NCBI GenBank assembly: GCA_937921595.1
Contig: CAKZTD010000398.1
Span: 1 to 32,962 of the forward strand
Origin: an uncultured Saprospiraceae bacterium
GTDB lineage: Bacteria > Bacteroidota > Bacteroidia > Chitinophagales > Saprospiraceae
Reading direction: 5' to 3'
DNA: 32,962 nt
Part shown: piece after piece, positions 16,434 to 24,256 of the stretch
How positions within the stretch are numbered: the first letter of the stretch is position 1
Layout: the number at the start of each line of letters is the position of its first letter
Program-made: the position numbers and the translations under genes
Notes under the pieces: generated by a model
Databases searched by the model: none
Seen by the model: only the letters and a program-made list of their open reading frames with translations
Told to the model about the DNA's origin: nothing

Positions 16434-19142
16434 CTACTTTTGCCCAATACTTCCTTTCTTATATTCGACATGTGTACTCAATCCACAATCTAAAAAGTCA
16501 TTGTAATCCTCCCATCCTTCTTCGTATCCTCTTGGATGAGCAAGAACTTTTTCATCAGCAGACATGATCACATAAAGTGGTTGAGCATTTCCTTCAAAGT
16601 TTACAATTTGGAAATCCGCCCATTTATTACCAACGTTTCGAATCTTACTCTGACGAGATTCTGAAACCAAGATTTCATCTAGCTTAGTAGGATCATCAAC
16701 ATATAATGAAATCAAAACATAATTCTGATCTATTTTTTCTCGGACAGGAGTTTCTGACCAAATAAAATCTTCTGTCTTTCTACAATTCACACAACCATAT
16801 CCAGTAAAATCTAAAAGAACGGGCATATCTATTTCTTTTGCATAAGCCATTCCTTCATAGTAATCTTTAAAACAATCCAAATCATTAGCACATTTCGTCA
16901 ATGAAGGAAATCTCTCTTTCAATGTTTTATCTACCTTTGGTCCATCTAAGAAAAAGTTATAACTCGCTGGTGGAGCTAATCCACTCATTAATGCTGGTGG
17001 CGAATAAGATTTCGTTACATCATCATAAGTAAATCCAGTAGCCAAATACAAAGTCAAGACTAAAGATCCCAAAGCAAAAGCCCATCTCGTTGGAGATAAT
17101 TTTGTCACTTTGCTATCATGTGGAAAACGGATAAATCCAAAAAGATATAAAGTCATTGCTGCTGCAATTACCACCCAAAGCCCCATAAATAATTCATATT
17201 TTAAGATTCCCCAGTGGTAAGTATAATCTGCTACACTGAAAAATTTCAAAGCCAATGCTAGCTCAACAAAACCAAGTACAACTTTTACATTCGTCATCCA
17301 GCTACCAGAGCGAGGCATTGAATTCAACCAAGCTGGGAAAGCTGCAAACAATCCAAATGGCAAAGCCAATGCGGTTGAAAATCCAAGCATCACAAAGAAC
17401 GGTCCTACTGGGTTATCTGCGGTTTCCACCAAGGCGGTTCCGACAATCGGGCCCGTACAACTAAAGGATACAATCGCTAACGTTGCTGCCATAAAAAATA
17501 TCCCAACAAAGCCACCTTTGTCTGCCATTTGATCACTCTTATTGGCTAAAGAGCTAGGCAAGGTGATTTCAAAATATCCAAAGAATGAAATTGCAAATAC
17601 AATAAATACTGCAAAGAAAATCAAATTCGATAACCAGTGTGTGGATAATTGATTCATGGCTTCAGGCCCAAACGCCGCAGTGATTGCCAATCCTAATGCT
17701 ACATATATCGCGATGATGGAAGCACCATAAATTAATCCGTTTCTAATTCCCGCTGCACGGCTGTTACTTCCTTTTGTAAAGAAGGAAACCGTTAAAGGAA
17801 TCATTGGAAATACACATGGCGTAATCAAGGCAACCAATCCTCCTCCAAACCCAAAAATAAAAGCCCAAATCCAACCTTCATCATCTTGTCCACCACCACC
17901 ACAACTTCCAATCGGATTGTCGAAAGTCGATCGAATATTATCAATTTCCTGATTAATCACATTACCAGTTCTCTTTGGCCCAGCTTCCGCACCAGCGACA
18001 GATGGATTATTAAAAGCATCTGTCAACTTCATCGCTTCCTCGCCAAGGACAGATTGACCTTTTGCTGGATCAGCGTAAAAATCAATATCGTATTTTTTAC
18101 AACTTTTATCATCACAAACCTGGAAGGTAAAATATCCAGTAATTGGTTTCGACGGATCAGTCACCTCTAATTCTTGTGTAAAGATTGCATCATGCGCAAA
18201 CTTATTCACGTCCATTTCAAAGACCTTATCATATGCCTTTTTTATTCCTCCTGATTCTATTGCCGCTCCTACTAATTTATAATTTGTTGCTTCATCATAT
18301 TCAAAAGAAGTTGCTAGTGGTCCATCGTCACTCTCTTGATGTTGTGAATAGACATACCAACCGTCTTTAATTGTTCCGTTAAATTCTAATTCATAATTTT
18401 CAGAACCTGCTTTCTTTCGGCTTTTAAAAGTCCAAGTTACCGGATCTTCAAAACCTCCACTTCCTCCACCTGGCACTTCTGCCTGATGTGTTTCTGCAAC
18501 TGTATTATTAGTCGGGACTTCCTTTTTTTCAACAGGTTTAGCTGCTATCTTTTCTTCTACTTTCTTCGTAACTGTTTCTTGCTTGGTTTCTATTTTTTTC
18601 TTTACTTCTTCAACAGGAGCCTTTGCCACTTCTTCAACCGGAGCTTTTTCTATTACTTTTTCAACTTGAGTTGTAGAAGTCTTTGGTGCTTCGATTTTAA
18701 ATTCAAAATCTACATCCGTTGGAGGAAGACATCGCTTATCATCACAAGTCATGAAAGTTAGGTAACCAGAAATTGGTTTAGAATAATCCGATATATTTAC
18801 TTTTTGAGTAAAGATCCCGGTATGTTTAAACTTAACCAGATTCATTTGAAAGACTTCATCAAAAGCTTCTTTCTTCTCTCCTGATTCAACATTTTTACCT
18901 TTTATAGCAAAATGGTCTCCTGGGTCATATTCAAAAGAAGTTTTAACGGGGCCATCGTCACTCTCTAAATATTGAGAATAAACAGACCAACCGTCATCAA
19001 TTGTTGCGGTATAGATTAATTCGAATTCATTACCACTTAGATGCTTCGCTTCCCAATTCCATTTGACTGGTTCCAGAATCTGAGCAAAAGAAGAAATCGA
19101 AAATATCGAGAGTACAAGTAGAAGTGTAGCGATACGACGCAT
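16434..19142 (-). CDS. dsbD: Protein-disulfide reductase DsbD with duplicated N-terminal domain
   Basis: DsbD carries electrons from cytoplasmic thioredoxin across the inner membrane to periplasmic partners. This 902-residue protein has a signal peptide (1-21) and a first nDsbD-like domain (about 24-151, TCDDKRC with Cys133/Cys138). A Lys/Glu/Pro/Val-rich linker (about 155-225) follows, with a repeated KAPVEEV unit. A second nDsbD-like domain (about 232-357, VCDDKSC with Cys343/Cys348) comes next. The membrane domain has about eight helices with redox Cys443 (TPCVFP) and Cys562 (SFSCTGP). A C-terminal thioredoxin domain carries CVNC (Cys784, Cys787). E. coli DsbD is about 565 residues with one N-terminal domain, so the duplication is unusual. 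The stand-alone domain gene upstream (19315-19767) is closely similar. ATG start; a TATTTTTG promoter box lies 36 bases upstream. Confidence 0.93.
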   Translation of the reverse strand: MRRIATLLLVLSIFSISSFAQILEPVKWNWEAKHLSGNEFELIYTATIDDGWSVYSQYLESDDGPVKTSFEYDPGDHFAIKGKNVESGEKKEAFDEVFQMNLVKFKHTGIFTQKVNISDYSKPISGYLTFMTCDDKRCLPPTDVDFEFKIEAPKTSTTQVEKVIEKAPVEEVAKAPVEEVKKKIETKQETVTKKVEEKIAAKPVEKKEVPTNNTVAETHQAEVPGGGSGGFEDPVTWTFKSRKKAGSENYELEFNGTIKDGWYVYSQHQESDDGPLATSFEYDEATNYKLVGAAIESGGIKKAYDKVFEMDVNKFAHDAIFTQELEVTDPSKPITGYFTFQVCDDKSCKKYDIDFYADPAKGQSVLGEEAMKLTDAFNNPSVAGAEAGPKRTGNVINQEIDNIRSTFDNPIGSCGGGGQDDEGWIWAFIFGFGGGLVALITPCVFPMIPLTVSFFTKGSNSRAAGIRNGLIYGASIIAIYVALGLAITAAFGPEAMNQLSTHWLSNLIFFAVFIVFAISFFGYFEITLPSSLANKSDQMADKGGFVGIFFMAATLAIVSFSCTGPIVGTALVETADNPVGPFFVMLGFSTALALPFGLFAAFPAWLNSMPRSGSWMTNVKVVLGFVELALALKFFSVADYTYHWGILKYELFMGLWVVIAAAMTLYLFGFIRFPHDSKVTKLSPTRWAFALGSLVLTLYLATGFTYDDVTKSYSPPALMSGLAPPASYNFFLDGPKVDKTLKERFPSLTKCANDLDCFKDYYEGMAYAKEIDMPVLLDFTGYGCVNCRKTEDFIWSETPVREKIDQNYVLISLYVDDPTKLDEILVSESRQSKIRNVGNKWADFQIVNFEGNAQPLYVIMSADEKVLAHPRGYEEGWEDYNDFLDCGLSTHVEYKKGSIGQK

Positions 19143-19177
19143 GACTTTGATTTTAATTATTTATAAAATAAGTTGTA

Positions 19178-19210
19178 CAAAAATAAAATATATTGTCGGT
19201 ATAAACAATT
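19178..19210 (-). promoter_or_regulatory. Predicted dsbD promoter
   Basis: On the minus strand, TATTTTTG (19185-19178) is an exact match to the Bacteroidota -7 box TAnnTTTG. AATTG (19210-19206) about 20 bases upstream fits the -33 element. A start of transcription near 19175 would leave a leader of about 33 bases before the dsbD ATG. The -33 element lies inside a hairpin arm (19198-19247). Confidence 0.55.
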
Positions 19211-19247
19211 GGCAGTATGTCGCGGAACATACTGCCAGTTGTATACC
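19198..19247. repeat. Long hairpin between the nDsbD-like gene and dsbD
   Basis: GGCAGTATGT (19211-19220) and ACATACTGCC (19227-19236) pair perfectly around CGCGGA. The stem continues outward imperfectly to GGTATA (19198-19203) and TATACC (19242-19247). It sits 68 bases after the nDsbD-like gene on the minus strand and overlaps the dsbD -33 region. It could end the upstream transcript or be an operator; there is no clear T run. Confidence 0.6.
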
Positions 19248-19314
19248 TTCTCAAATTTAAGCCAGTTTTTGACTAAATGGAAGTTTTTTTAACATTCATT
19301 AACCTGAAAGAGGA

Positions 19315-19767
19315 TTAATTAAGATTAAACTCAAAATCTATATCCTTGGGAGGAAGGCAACTTTCATCATTACAAGTCATAAAAGTCAAATACCCTTTTA
19401 CGGATTTTACAGAAGTATCTACCTTTATTTTTTGAGTAAACTTCACTTCATCTGAATATTTGATGAGCTTCATTTCAAATAGTTTATCAAATGACTCTTT
19501 CTTATGATCTCCTGCTTCCTCGATTTTCCCAATTGCCTCTAAACCTGTAGCTTCCTCTAGAGAAAACGAGGTAGGTATTGGGCCACCATCTTCTAGGAAT
19601 TGCGAATAAACAAACCAACCACTTTCTATCTCTGCTGTAAAAACAAGGTTATATTCTTTATCATTAAGCTTCTCTGCTTTAAATTTCCAATTTACTGGTG
19701 AAAATTGAGCAGTAGCAAAAGTTGCCAACATCATCAATATGGAAAAACTGAATAGTCTAAATTTCAT
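19315..19767 (-). CDS. Stand-alone exported nDsbD-like domain protein
   Basis: A 150-residue exported protein consisting of a signal peptide (MKFRLFSFSILMMLATFATAQ) and one domain homologous to the periplasmic N-terminal domain of DsbD. It aligns with both copies in the neighbouring DsbD: the VNWKFKAEKLNDKEYNLVF start, GWFVYSQFLEDGGPIPTSF, FTQKIKV, and GYLTFMTCNDESCLPPKD with Cys132 and Cys137 as the presumed redox pair. nDsbD passes electrons to disulfide isomerases and cytochrome-maturation proteins; here the domain is free of the membrane transporter. The frame reaches 19818, but residues before MKFRLF are Asn/Lys-rich and not signal-like, so ATG at 19767 is preferred. It lies upstream of dsbD on the same strand, 172 bases apart. 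Confidence 0.85.
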   Translation of the reverse strand: MKFRLFSFSILMMLATFATAQFSPVNWKFKAEKLNDKEYNLVFTAEIESGWFVYSQFLEDGGPIPTSFSLEEATGLEAIGKIEEAGDHKKESFDKLFEMKLIKYSDEVKFTQKIKVDTSVKSVKGYLTFMTCNDESCLPPKDIDFEFNLN

Positions 19768-20285
19768 GCTGTTTTTATTTTTAAATAATTTATGCGAATT
19801 GGAGATTAAAAAATGCATAACCTCTGATTCTCATAATTTACCATTTTGGTATATTTTATAATCGCAATTACTTTGCCAGACACATCAAAACTATTTGATA
19901 TGTCTGATTTCTAAAAATAAGAAAAGACTCTATCAAACATAAAGTCTTTCCTTATTTTAACCTGATTTTAATAACGTAAATAAGGCATTAGGGATTGTGT
20001 GTGGATGCCTCTTTGTAAATATGTGGGTGTGTTTGTTCAGATCATTGAGTGTAGGTAGTTAGACGGAATTATCTGCCCGTTATTTTTTTAGGATATTTGA
20101 AATATCACCTCATAAATCCTTTCAGTCTTTATTTCGATAATCTTTCAAAATCAAAATAACGTATAGATAATTATGTCCCGTCACTTATAGACTCAACAAG
20201 CCAAGCACGAATATAACAATACTTTAGCACATATTAAATATTTTATCGATAGGAAATCATGCCCTGATATAGGCAAATGATAGAA
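19768..20285. other. Gene-free interval rich in inverted repeats
   Basis: 518 bases between two minus-strand genes. It contains a 13-bp hairpin with one mismatch (19877-19889 with 19894-19906) and a 16-bp hairpin with one mismatch (19914-19929 with 19943-19958). A GGCATTAGG word lies near 19984 (also seen at 9702), and an asymmetric inverted-repeat element spans 20047-20194. No credible coding frame or tRNA. The 19914-19958 hairpin reads into a T-rich stretch on the minus strand and could terminate the DUF6427 transcript. Confidence 0.6.
20047..20194. repeat. Asymmetric inverted-repeat element, copy A
   Basis: A 148-bp element bounded by GAGT/GACTC ends. The left arm has TAGGTAGTTAGACGGAATTAT (20052-20072) and the right arm ATAATTATGTCCCGTCACT (20167-20185). 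GACGG/CCGTC, AATTATCT/AGATAATT and CGTTATTTT/AAAATAACG pair, and the right arm carries four extra bases between the first two blocks. Copy B at 27710-27806 has nearly the same two arm sequences around an unrelated, shorter interior. Confidence 0.65.
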
Positions 20286-21272
20286 TTATCTCAACCACCA
20301 AGGATGGAATTGCCAAATCAGTATACCTACAAAAAGTAGTAAGTGAAATGCTTCAGCTTTCTGAGACTTCATTTTTAAAAACTTAAAAGACAAGAAGATT
20401 CCCAATGGTACCATAAAAATCAAGAAATGATAAAACTGAATATTCGCCTGAAAAACAATAGAAATCATGGCAAAAAAGAGCGTCCAATAGAGTACAGTTA
20501 TATTTTTTTGTACCTGAATATTTTTCTTAGCATAATAACTATTAAACCCGAAAAGTACTATCAAAGCAACCAAAGCAATCATGGCTAAATTGATATAGGT
20601 TACTAAACCAGGTTTTAAACTTAAATTAAAAAAGGAGACATTATCTATAATATGTGTTTGCCAAAAAACACCTAAATGGTCATACCAAAAGAAATATACA
20701 GCGCTAAATATATACGGAACTAAGAAGCCGATAAGCAACATCAATACTTCTTTCACACGAAATGCTCTAAGCACAATGAGTCCAATAATAGCTAATAACA
20801 AAAAGATGACTTCTGAGAAATAGAATAAACTGGCGACACCTACCCAAAAACCTATATTGACAATATGCCCGGCTACATCTGTTTTTCGATAAGATTCAAA
20901 CAATTCCCAAAGTGCCAATATAAAAAAGGTATTAGCCAGCAAGGCAGGGGAAAGCGCTAAAAACTCAGGAATCATACTTACTAAAAGCGCATAAAATAAG
21001 CCTGGTAATAAACTTACTGATATCGCCAATCTAAATTTTGCACAAATAATATTGATCAATAACGATTGTATAAAAACAATAATAATCCCAGCAAGAACTG
21101 CTGCTCCACCACTCGTCCCAAAATATCCCTGAAACCAATTACTCAAAACACCTTGCCCAGAATATGCTTCCTCTGGTGCAGCAACAAAGAATGCACTACT
21201 TCTGACTAACAGAATGTATACAATTAAAAGTAAGTTGAAAGCGATCTGATTGGTTCTAAATAAACTTAACAC
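20286..21272 (-). CDS. DUF6427 family polytopic membrane protein
   Basis: A 328-residue inner-membrane protein with about nine to ten hydrophobic helices, starting LFRTNQIAFNLLLIVYILLVRSSAFF and ending GILIWQFHPWWLR. The pattern, including the NQI start and the short charged loops (ESYRKTDVAG; AFRVKEVLM), matches the uncharacterised Bacteroidota family DUF6427. Function unknown; no catalytic motif is visible. GTG start (minus strand 21272-21270): an in-frame stop lies four codons upstream and no ATG is available. It is divergent from the polyprenyl synthase gene, with a large hairpin in the shared 329-base intergenic region. Confidence 0.75.
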   Translation of the reverse strand: MLSLFRTNQIAFNLLLIVYILLVRSSAFFVAAPEEAYSGQGVLSNWFQGYFGTSGGAAVLAGIIIVFIQSLLINIICAKFRLAISVSLLPGLFYALLVSMIPEFLALSPALLANTFFILALWELFESYRKTDVAGHIVNIGFWVGVASLFYFSEVIFLLLAIIGLIVLRAFRVKEVLMLLIGFLVPYIFSAVYFFWYDHLGVFWQTHIIDNVSFFNLSLKPGLVTYINLAMIALVALIVLFGFNSYYAKKNIQVQKNITVLYWTLFFAMISIVFQANIQFYHFLIFMVPLGIFLSFKFLKMKSQKAEAFHLLLFVGILIWQFHPWWLR

Positions 21273-21444
21273 AGTATGGTTTTAATGTTGAGAAGATCAA
21301 ATTTAAAAAAATTGCTTCGGTTTGATTCATTAATCTCAAAATAACTTATCAATAACCAGCCCGTTCGCAACCTAGAGTATATATACATAAGTATTAATTG
21401 GAGATCTGTTTGTACAAAGTTTAATCTATTAAATTTTGTAGTCT

Positions 21445-21506
21445 CCGCGTTTTCTCTTTTTCTCAGCGGTTTGTCTGCTTACCGCCGAGAAGATGAGAAA
21501 ACGCGG
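21445..21506. repeat. Large GC-rich hairpin in a divergent intergenic region
   Basis: Two 26-base arms (21445-21470 and 21481-21506) around a 10-base loop. The outer 12 pairs (CCGCGTTTTCTC with its complement) are perfect; the inner 14 have three mismatches. It is much more GC-rich than its surroundings. It lies 66 bases upstream of the predicted synthase promoter, so it is outside that transcript and more likely in the DUF6427 leader or an operator. The rest of 21273-21601 shows nothing else but the promoter. Confidence 0.7.
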
Positions 21507-21571
21507 GGGTAAACCAATTGCCGAAATTTCCCACAACAATTACATTTCGCAGCTGTTTCAATATAAAGCTG

Positions 21572-21579
21572 TATCTTTG
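21572..21579 (+). promoter_or_regulatory. Predicted promoter (-7 box) of the polyprenyl synthase gene
   Basis: TATCTTTG is an exact Bacteroidota TAnnTTTG box, 22 bases before the ATG at 21602. A TTTCG at 21545-21549 is a weak -33 candidate with a slightly long spacer. The leader would be only about 17-20 bases. Confidence 0.55.
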
Positions 21580-21601
21580 AATCAAATTCAAAAAATCGAA
21601 T

Positions 21602-22576
21602 ATGGTCAAGTCCTTGGACAAAATAAAAGGGCCGATAGAACAGGAACTTATACATTTTGAAACGCATTTTCGGGAATCCATGAAAAGCCATGTTGCGCTA
21701 TTGGATACGATCATGCACTATGTAGTTAAGCGAAAAGGAAAACAGATCCGGCCCATGTTCGTTTTTTTATGTGCCAAGCTCTTTGGCGAGACTAATGAAA
21801 GTACTTACGTTGCTGCTTCAATGGTCGAATTACTCCATACTGCCACCCTGATACATGATGATGTTGTTGATGATGCAAACGAAAGAAGAGGTTTCTTTTC
21901 TGTCAATGCTTTATGGAAAAATAAAATTGCAGTTCTTGTTGGAGATTTTCTATTTTCTCAAGGCTTATTGGTTGCTCTAAAAACTAAAGATTTTCAAGCA
22001 TTAGAAATATTATCTGGTGCAGTGAAATCTATGATTGAAGGAGAATTACTTCAAAGTCAAAAAGCTCGCCGTCTCGATATTGATGAGTCCATCTATTATG
22101 AAATCATTCGTCAAAAAACGGCTTCTTTAATCGCTTCTGCTTGTAGTGCTGGTGTTGCTTCTACGACAAAGGACGAAGCGATCATTGAGCAAATGAGATT
22201 GTTCGGTGAAAAAATTGGGATCTCTTTTCAGATTAGAGATGATTTGTTTGATTTTGGATCTGATGATGTTGGCAAACCTTTGGGAATCGACATCAAAGAG
22301 AAAAAGATGACGCTTCCTTTAATCTATGCTTTGAACAATGCTAATACAAGCGACAAACGGAAGATACTTCGGATCATCAAAAAAGATCATGATAAAAAAG
22401 ATAAGGTTCAGGAAGTCATTCAATTCGTAAATCAAAGCGGTGGAATCGAGTATGCTCAAAAGGCCATGATTAAATATCGAGAAGAGGCTTTTGAAATCTT
22501 ATTGACTTTTCCAAAAAGTCCTTCGAGAGATGCACTTCAACAGTTGGTTCTGTTTGTTACGGAGCGGAAGAAATAA
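21602..22576 (+). CDS. Polyprenyl diphosphate synthase (IspB/HepT-like)
   Basis: A 324-residue all-helical trans-prenyltransferase that lengthens farnesyl- or geranylgeranyl-PP with isopentenyl-PP, most likely making the side chain of menaquinone. The first Asp-rich motif is HDDVVDDANERRG (Asp86, Asp87, Asp90). The second is QIRDDLFDF (Asp213, Asp214, Asp217), followed by DDVGKPLGIDIKEKKMTLPLI. GKQIRP (46-51) binds the allylic diphosphate. Length and motifs are complete. Chain length cannot be set from sequence by eye; small residues before the first motif (LLHTATLIHDD) suit a long product. ATG start after a good TATCTTTG box. Confidence 0.92.
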   Translation: MVKSLDKIKGPIEQELIHFETHFRESMKSHVALLDTIMHYVVKRKGKQIRPMFVFLCAKLFGETNESTYVAASMVELLHTATLIHDDVVDDANERRGFFSVNALWKNKIAVLVGDFLFSQGLLVALKTKDFQALEILSGAVKSMIEGELLQSQKARRLDIDESIYYEIIRQKTASLIASACSAGVASTTKDEAIIEQMRLFGEKIGISFQIRDDLFDFGSDDVGKPLGIDIKEKKMTLPLIYALNNANTSDKRKILRIIKKDHDKKDKVQEVIQFVNQSGGIEYAQKAMIKYREEAFEILLTFPKSPSRDALQQLVLFVTERKK

Positions 22577-22640
22577 TTCTCGACTTCGCTCGAATTGATA
22601 AAAATTGCCTGTGCTTAGTTTCAGAAAACACTACTCTGTT

Positions 22641-23306
22641 TTACACCGTAATCTCTTTTCCGGAATATTGAAACCCAAACTCCTTCCCTTCTATTTCGAC
22701 TTCCATTTTAAATGGTACGGGAACAGCTGGCAATTCAGTAGGAAACCATTTTTTCACTTTTTGATCAACAATGATTAATAAGCCTTCTTCGTCTCCCATC
22801 GCACAGAAATAATCTTGATCTCCACTGTATTGTATCAATCCTAGTTCGTCAATTATTTTGCTATGAGTCAATCCAACATCCATCACAGGCATTCCTATTT
22901 CACTTACACCAAGAATGCTTTTCTCAGAAAACTCTTCCTTCGATTCAATAGCCATATTTTTTCTAGCAATTAGCTCGGCAATATTCCCATCCGCATCATA
23001 AAAATAGACAGCAGCTGCATTCCAACTTTTAAAATCAATAAAATAAGAATCTTCGTTGGTAATAAATTCGATAGCTTTGGTTTTCAACCAATCGAAAGCT
23101 TCTTGAATTTGAAAAGAGGGGATATTAAATGCGAAATGATAATAATTGTGCTCAGTATTTTTTTCAAAAGTAATTTGAGTCACACCAGTCTGAATCGTAA
23201 ATTCATTTTCCGAAGACTTCAATAATTCAAAACCTAATTGATCGGTATAAAAAGCTTTTTGAGCTGCTAGTTTTTTACTGTAAAGGTGAATCTTTTTTAT
23301 CCTCAT
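22641..23306 (-). CDS. VOC (glyoxalase/bleomycin-resistance) superfamily protein
   Basis: A 221-residue protein with a full N-terminal VOC module: IKKIHLYSKKLAAQKAFYTDQLGFELL, then HFAFNIPS, then AVYFYDADGNIAELIA. Candidate metal ligands are His7, His56-region and the Glu of AELIA. A second, shorter module (ILGVSEIGMPVMDVGLTHSKIIDELGL, then EGLLIIVDQ) follows. The superfamily includes lyases, dioxygenases and resistance proteins, so the reaction cannot be stated. It follows the GNAT gene by 15 bases and they are very likely co-transcribed. ATG start. Confidence 0.82.
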   Translation of the reverse strand: MRIKKIHLYSKKLAAQKAFYTDQLGFELLKSSENEFTIQTGVTQITFEKNTEHNYYHFAFNIPSFQIQEAFDWLKTKAIEFITNEDSYFIDFKSWNAAAVYFYDADGNIAELIARKNMAIESKEEFSEKSILGVSEIGMPVMDVGLTHSKIIDELGLIQYSGDQDYFCAMGDEEGLLIIVDQKVKKWFPTELPAVPVPFKMEVEIEGKEFGFQYSGKEITV

Positions 23307-23321
23307 AGAATGCTTTTTATT

Positions 23322-24167
23322 TTACAATATTTTCAACATTTCAAATTGGCTTACCGTTTTCTGAAATCCATTTTTTATAAAAAAATCATGGCTAGATTGA
23401 TCCCCAGCATCCACATTGATTATTTTCAAAGGCACTGATTTTCCATCCGCAGCTTTTGCGAAAAGAGATTTTCCAATCCCTCGTTTTCGTTGACTTTCTT
23501 TTACTGCAAACTGAAAAATATTTCCATCTTTAGAATTTTCATCAAAAATAATATAGCCCAATAATTCGTCCTTTTCGAAAGCACCAATTACGCGCATACT
23601 ATCTCTCAGTATATTTATTTTCTGATTGCTATTTTGAAAGGTAGGCTCCCATGATCGACAAGTTTCTAAAACAGACCAGTCGATCTGATCAATCATTTTA
23701 AAATCAAGATCATCAGGACCATTTTCATCAGTCAGCTCACCTTTATAGCAATCCAATTTCCTAGTTTGCTCAAATCCATTTTTTTTATAGACATGAATGG
23801 CAGGATCATTTCCTTCAATTACTTCTAAAACAGTTCGATCAAAACCTTTGTTTCGAAGCATTGGAATTATATAATTATAAAGTTGAGTCGTCACACCTTT
23901 TCCACGCTGAGTCGGGACCACTCCGGTACCACCATTCCATACGATAGGTTTACCTTCACGTTTTCCAATACAGTGAAAAATAAATCCGCAGAGTTTTCCA
24001 TCAACAAAAAAACCTGGTGACAAACTTAAGTCAATATTATCTCCTTTAAATTTTCTAGCAGCAATCTCTTCAGTCCATTGGAAAGGAATGATGTAATCTG
24101 AGAAAGCTTCGTTAAAGGCTGCGGTGAGATCCGCAAGAGAAGTATTTTCGAGGGTTTTAATTTGCAT
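23322..24167 (-). CDS. Tandem-GNAT N-acetyltransferase
   Basis: A 281-residue protein with two GNAT folds. The N-terminal one has the acetyl-CoA loop VVPTQRGKGVTTQLYNYII and the typical end IHVYKKNGFEQTRKLDCY. The C-terminal one has QFAVKESQRKRGIGKSLFAKA and SHDFFIKNGFQKTVSQFEM. The substrate is unknown; tandem GNATs act on small molecules, aminoglycosides or peptides. ATG start at 24167. The start codon lies at the foot of a periodic hairpin (24166-24234), which could restrict initiation. The VOC gene follows after 15 bases. Confidence 0.87.
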   Translation of the reverse strand: MQIKTLENTSLADLTAAFNEAFSDYIIPFQWTEEIAARKFKGDNIDLSLSPGFFVDGKLCGFIFHCIGKREGKPIVWNGGTGVVPTQRGKGVTTQLYNYIIPMLRNKGFDRTVLEVIEGNDPAIHVYKKNGFEQTRKLDCYKGELTDENGPDDLDFKMIDQIDWSVLETCRSWEPTFQNSNQKINILRDSMRVIGAFEKDELLGYIIFDENSKDGNIFQFAVKESQRKRGIGKSLFAKAADGKSVPLKIINVDAGDQSSHDFFIKNGFQKTVSQFEMLKIL

Positions 24168-24241
24168 AGTATTTGTTTTTATGAATATTCGGCATTCGGC
24201 GTTTTAAGACCGAACACCGAATACCAAATACTATCTAATTA
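24166..24241 (-). repeat. 7-base-periodic self-complementary array overlapping a start codon
   Basis: Heptamers follow one another from 24186: TATTCGG, CATTCGG, then after the turn AGACCGA (24207), ACACCGA, ATACCAA and ATACTAT (to 24234). The arms pair as CGG/CCG-containing words, and an outer 10-bp stem ATAGTATTTG (24166-24175) with CAAATACTAT (24225-24234) closes the structure. It lies after the DUF937 stop and its base includes two bases of the GNAT ATG. Confidence 0.65.
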
Positions 24242-24256
24242 GTTCTTTGACTAATT

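Noticed and set aside
21463-21714. Two overlapping minus-strand frames at the polyprenyl synthase start
   Set aside because: They are created by the GC-rich hairpin and antisense of a strongly supported gene.
22577-22640. AATTCTCGA/TCGAATT inverted repeat between convergent genes as terminator
   Set aside because: Pairing is short and interrupted, with no T run; too weak to call.
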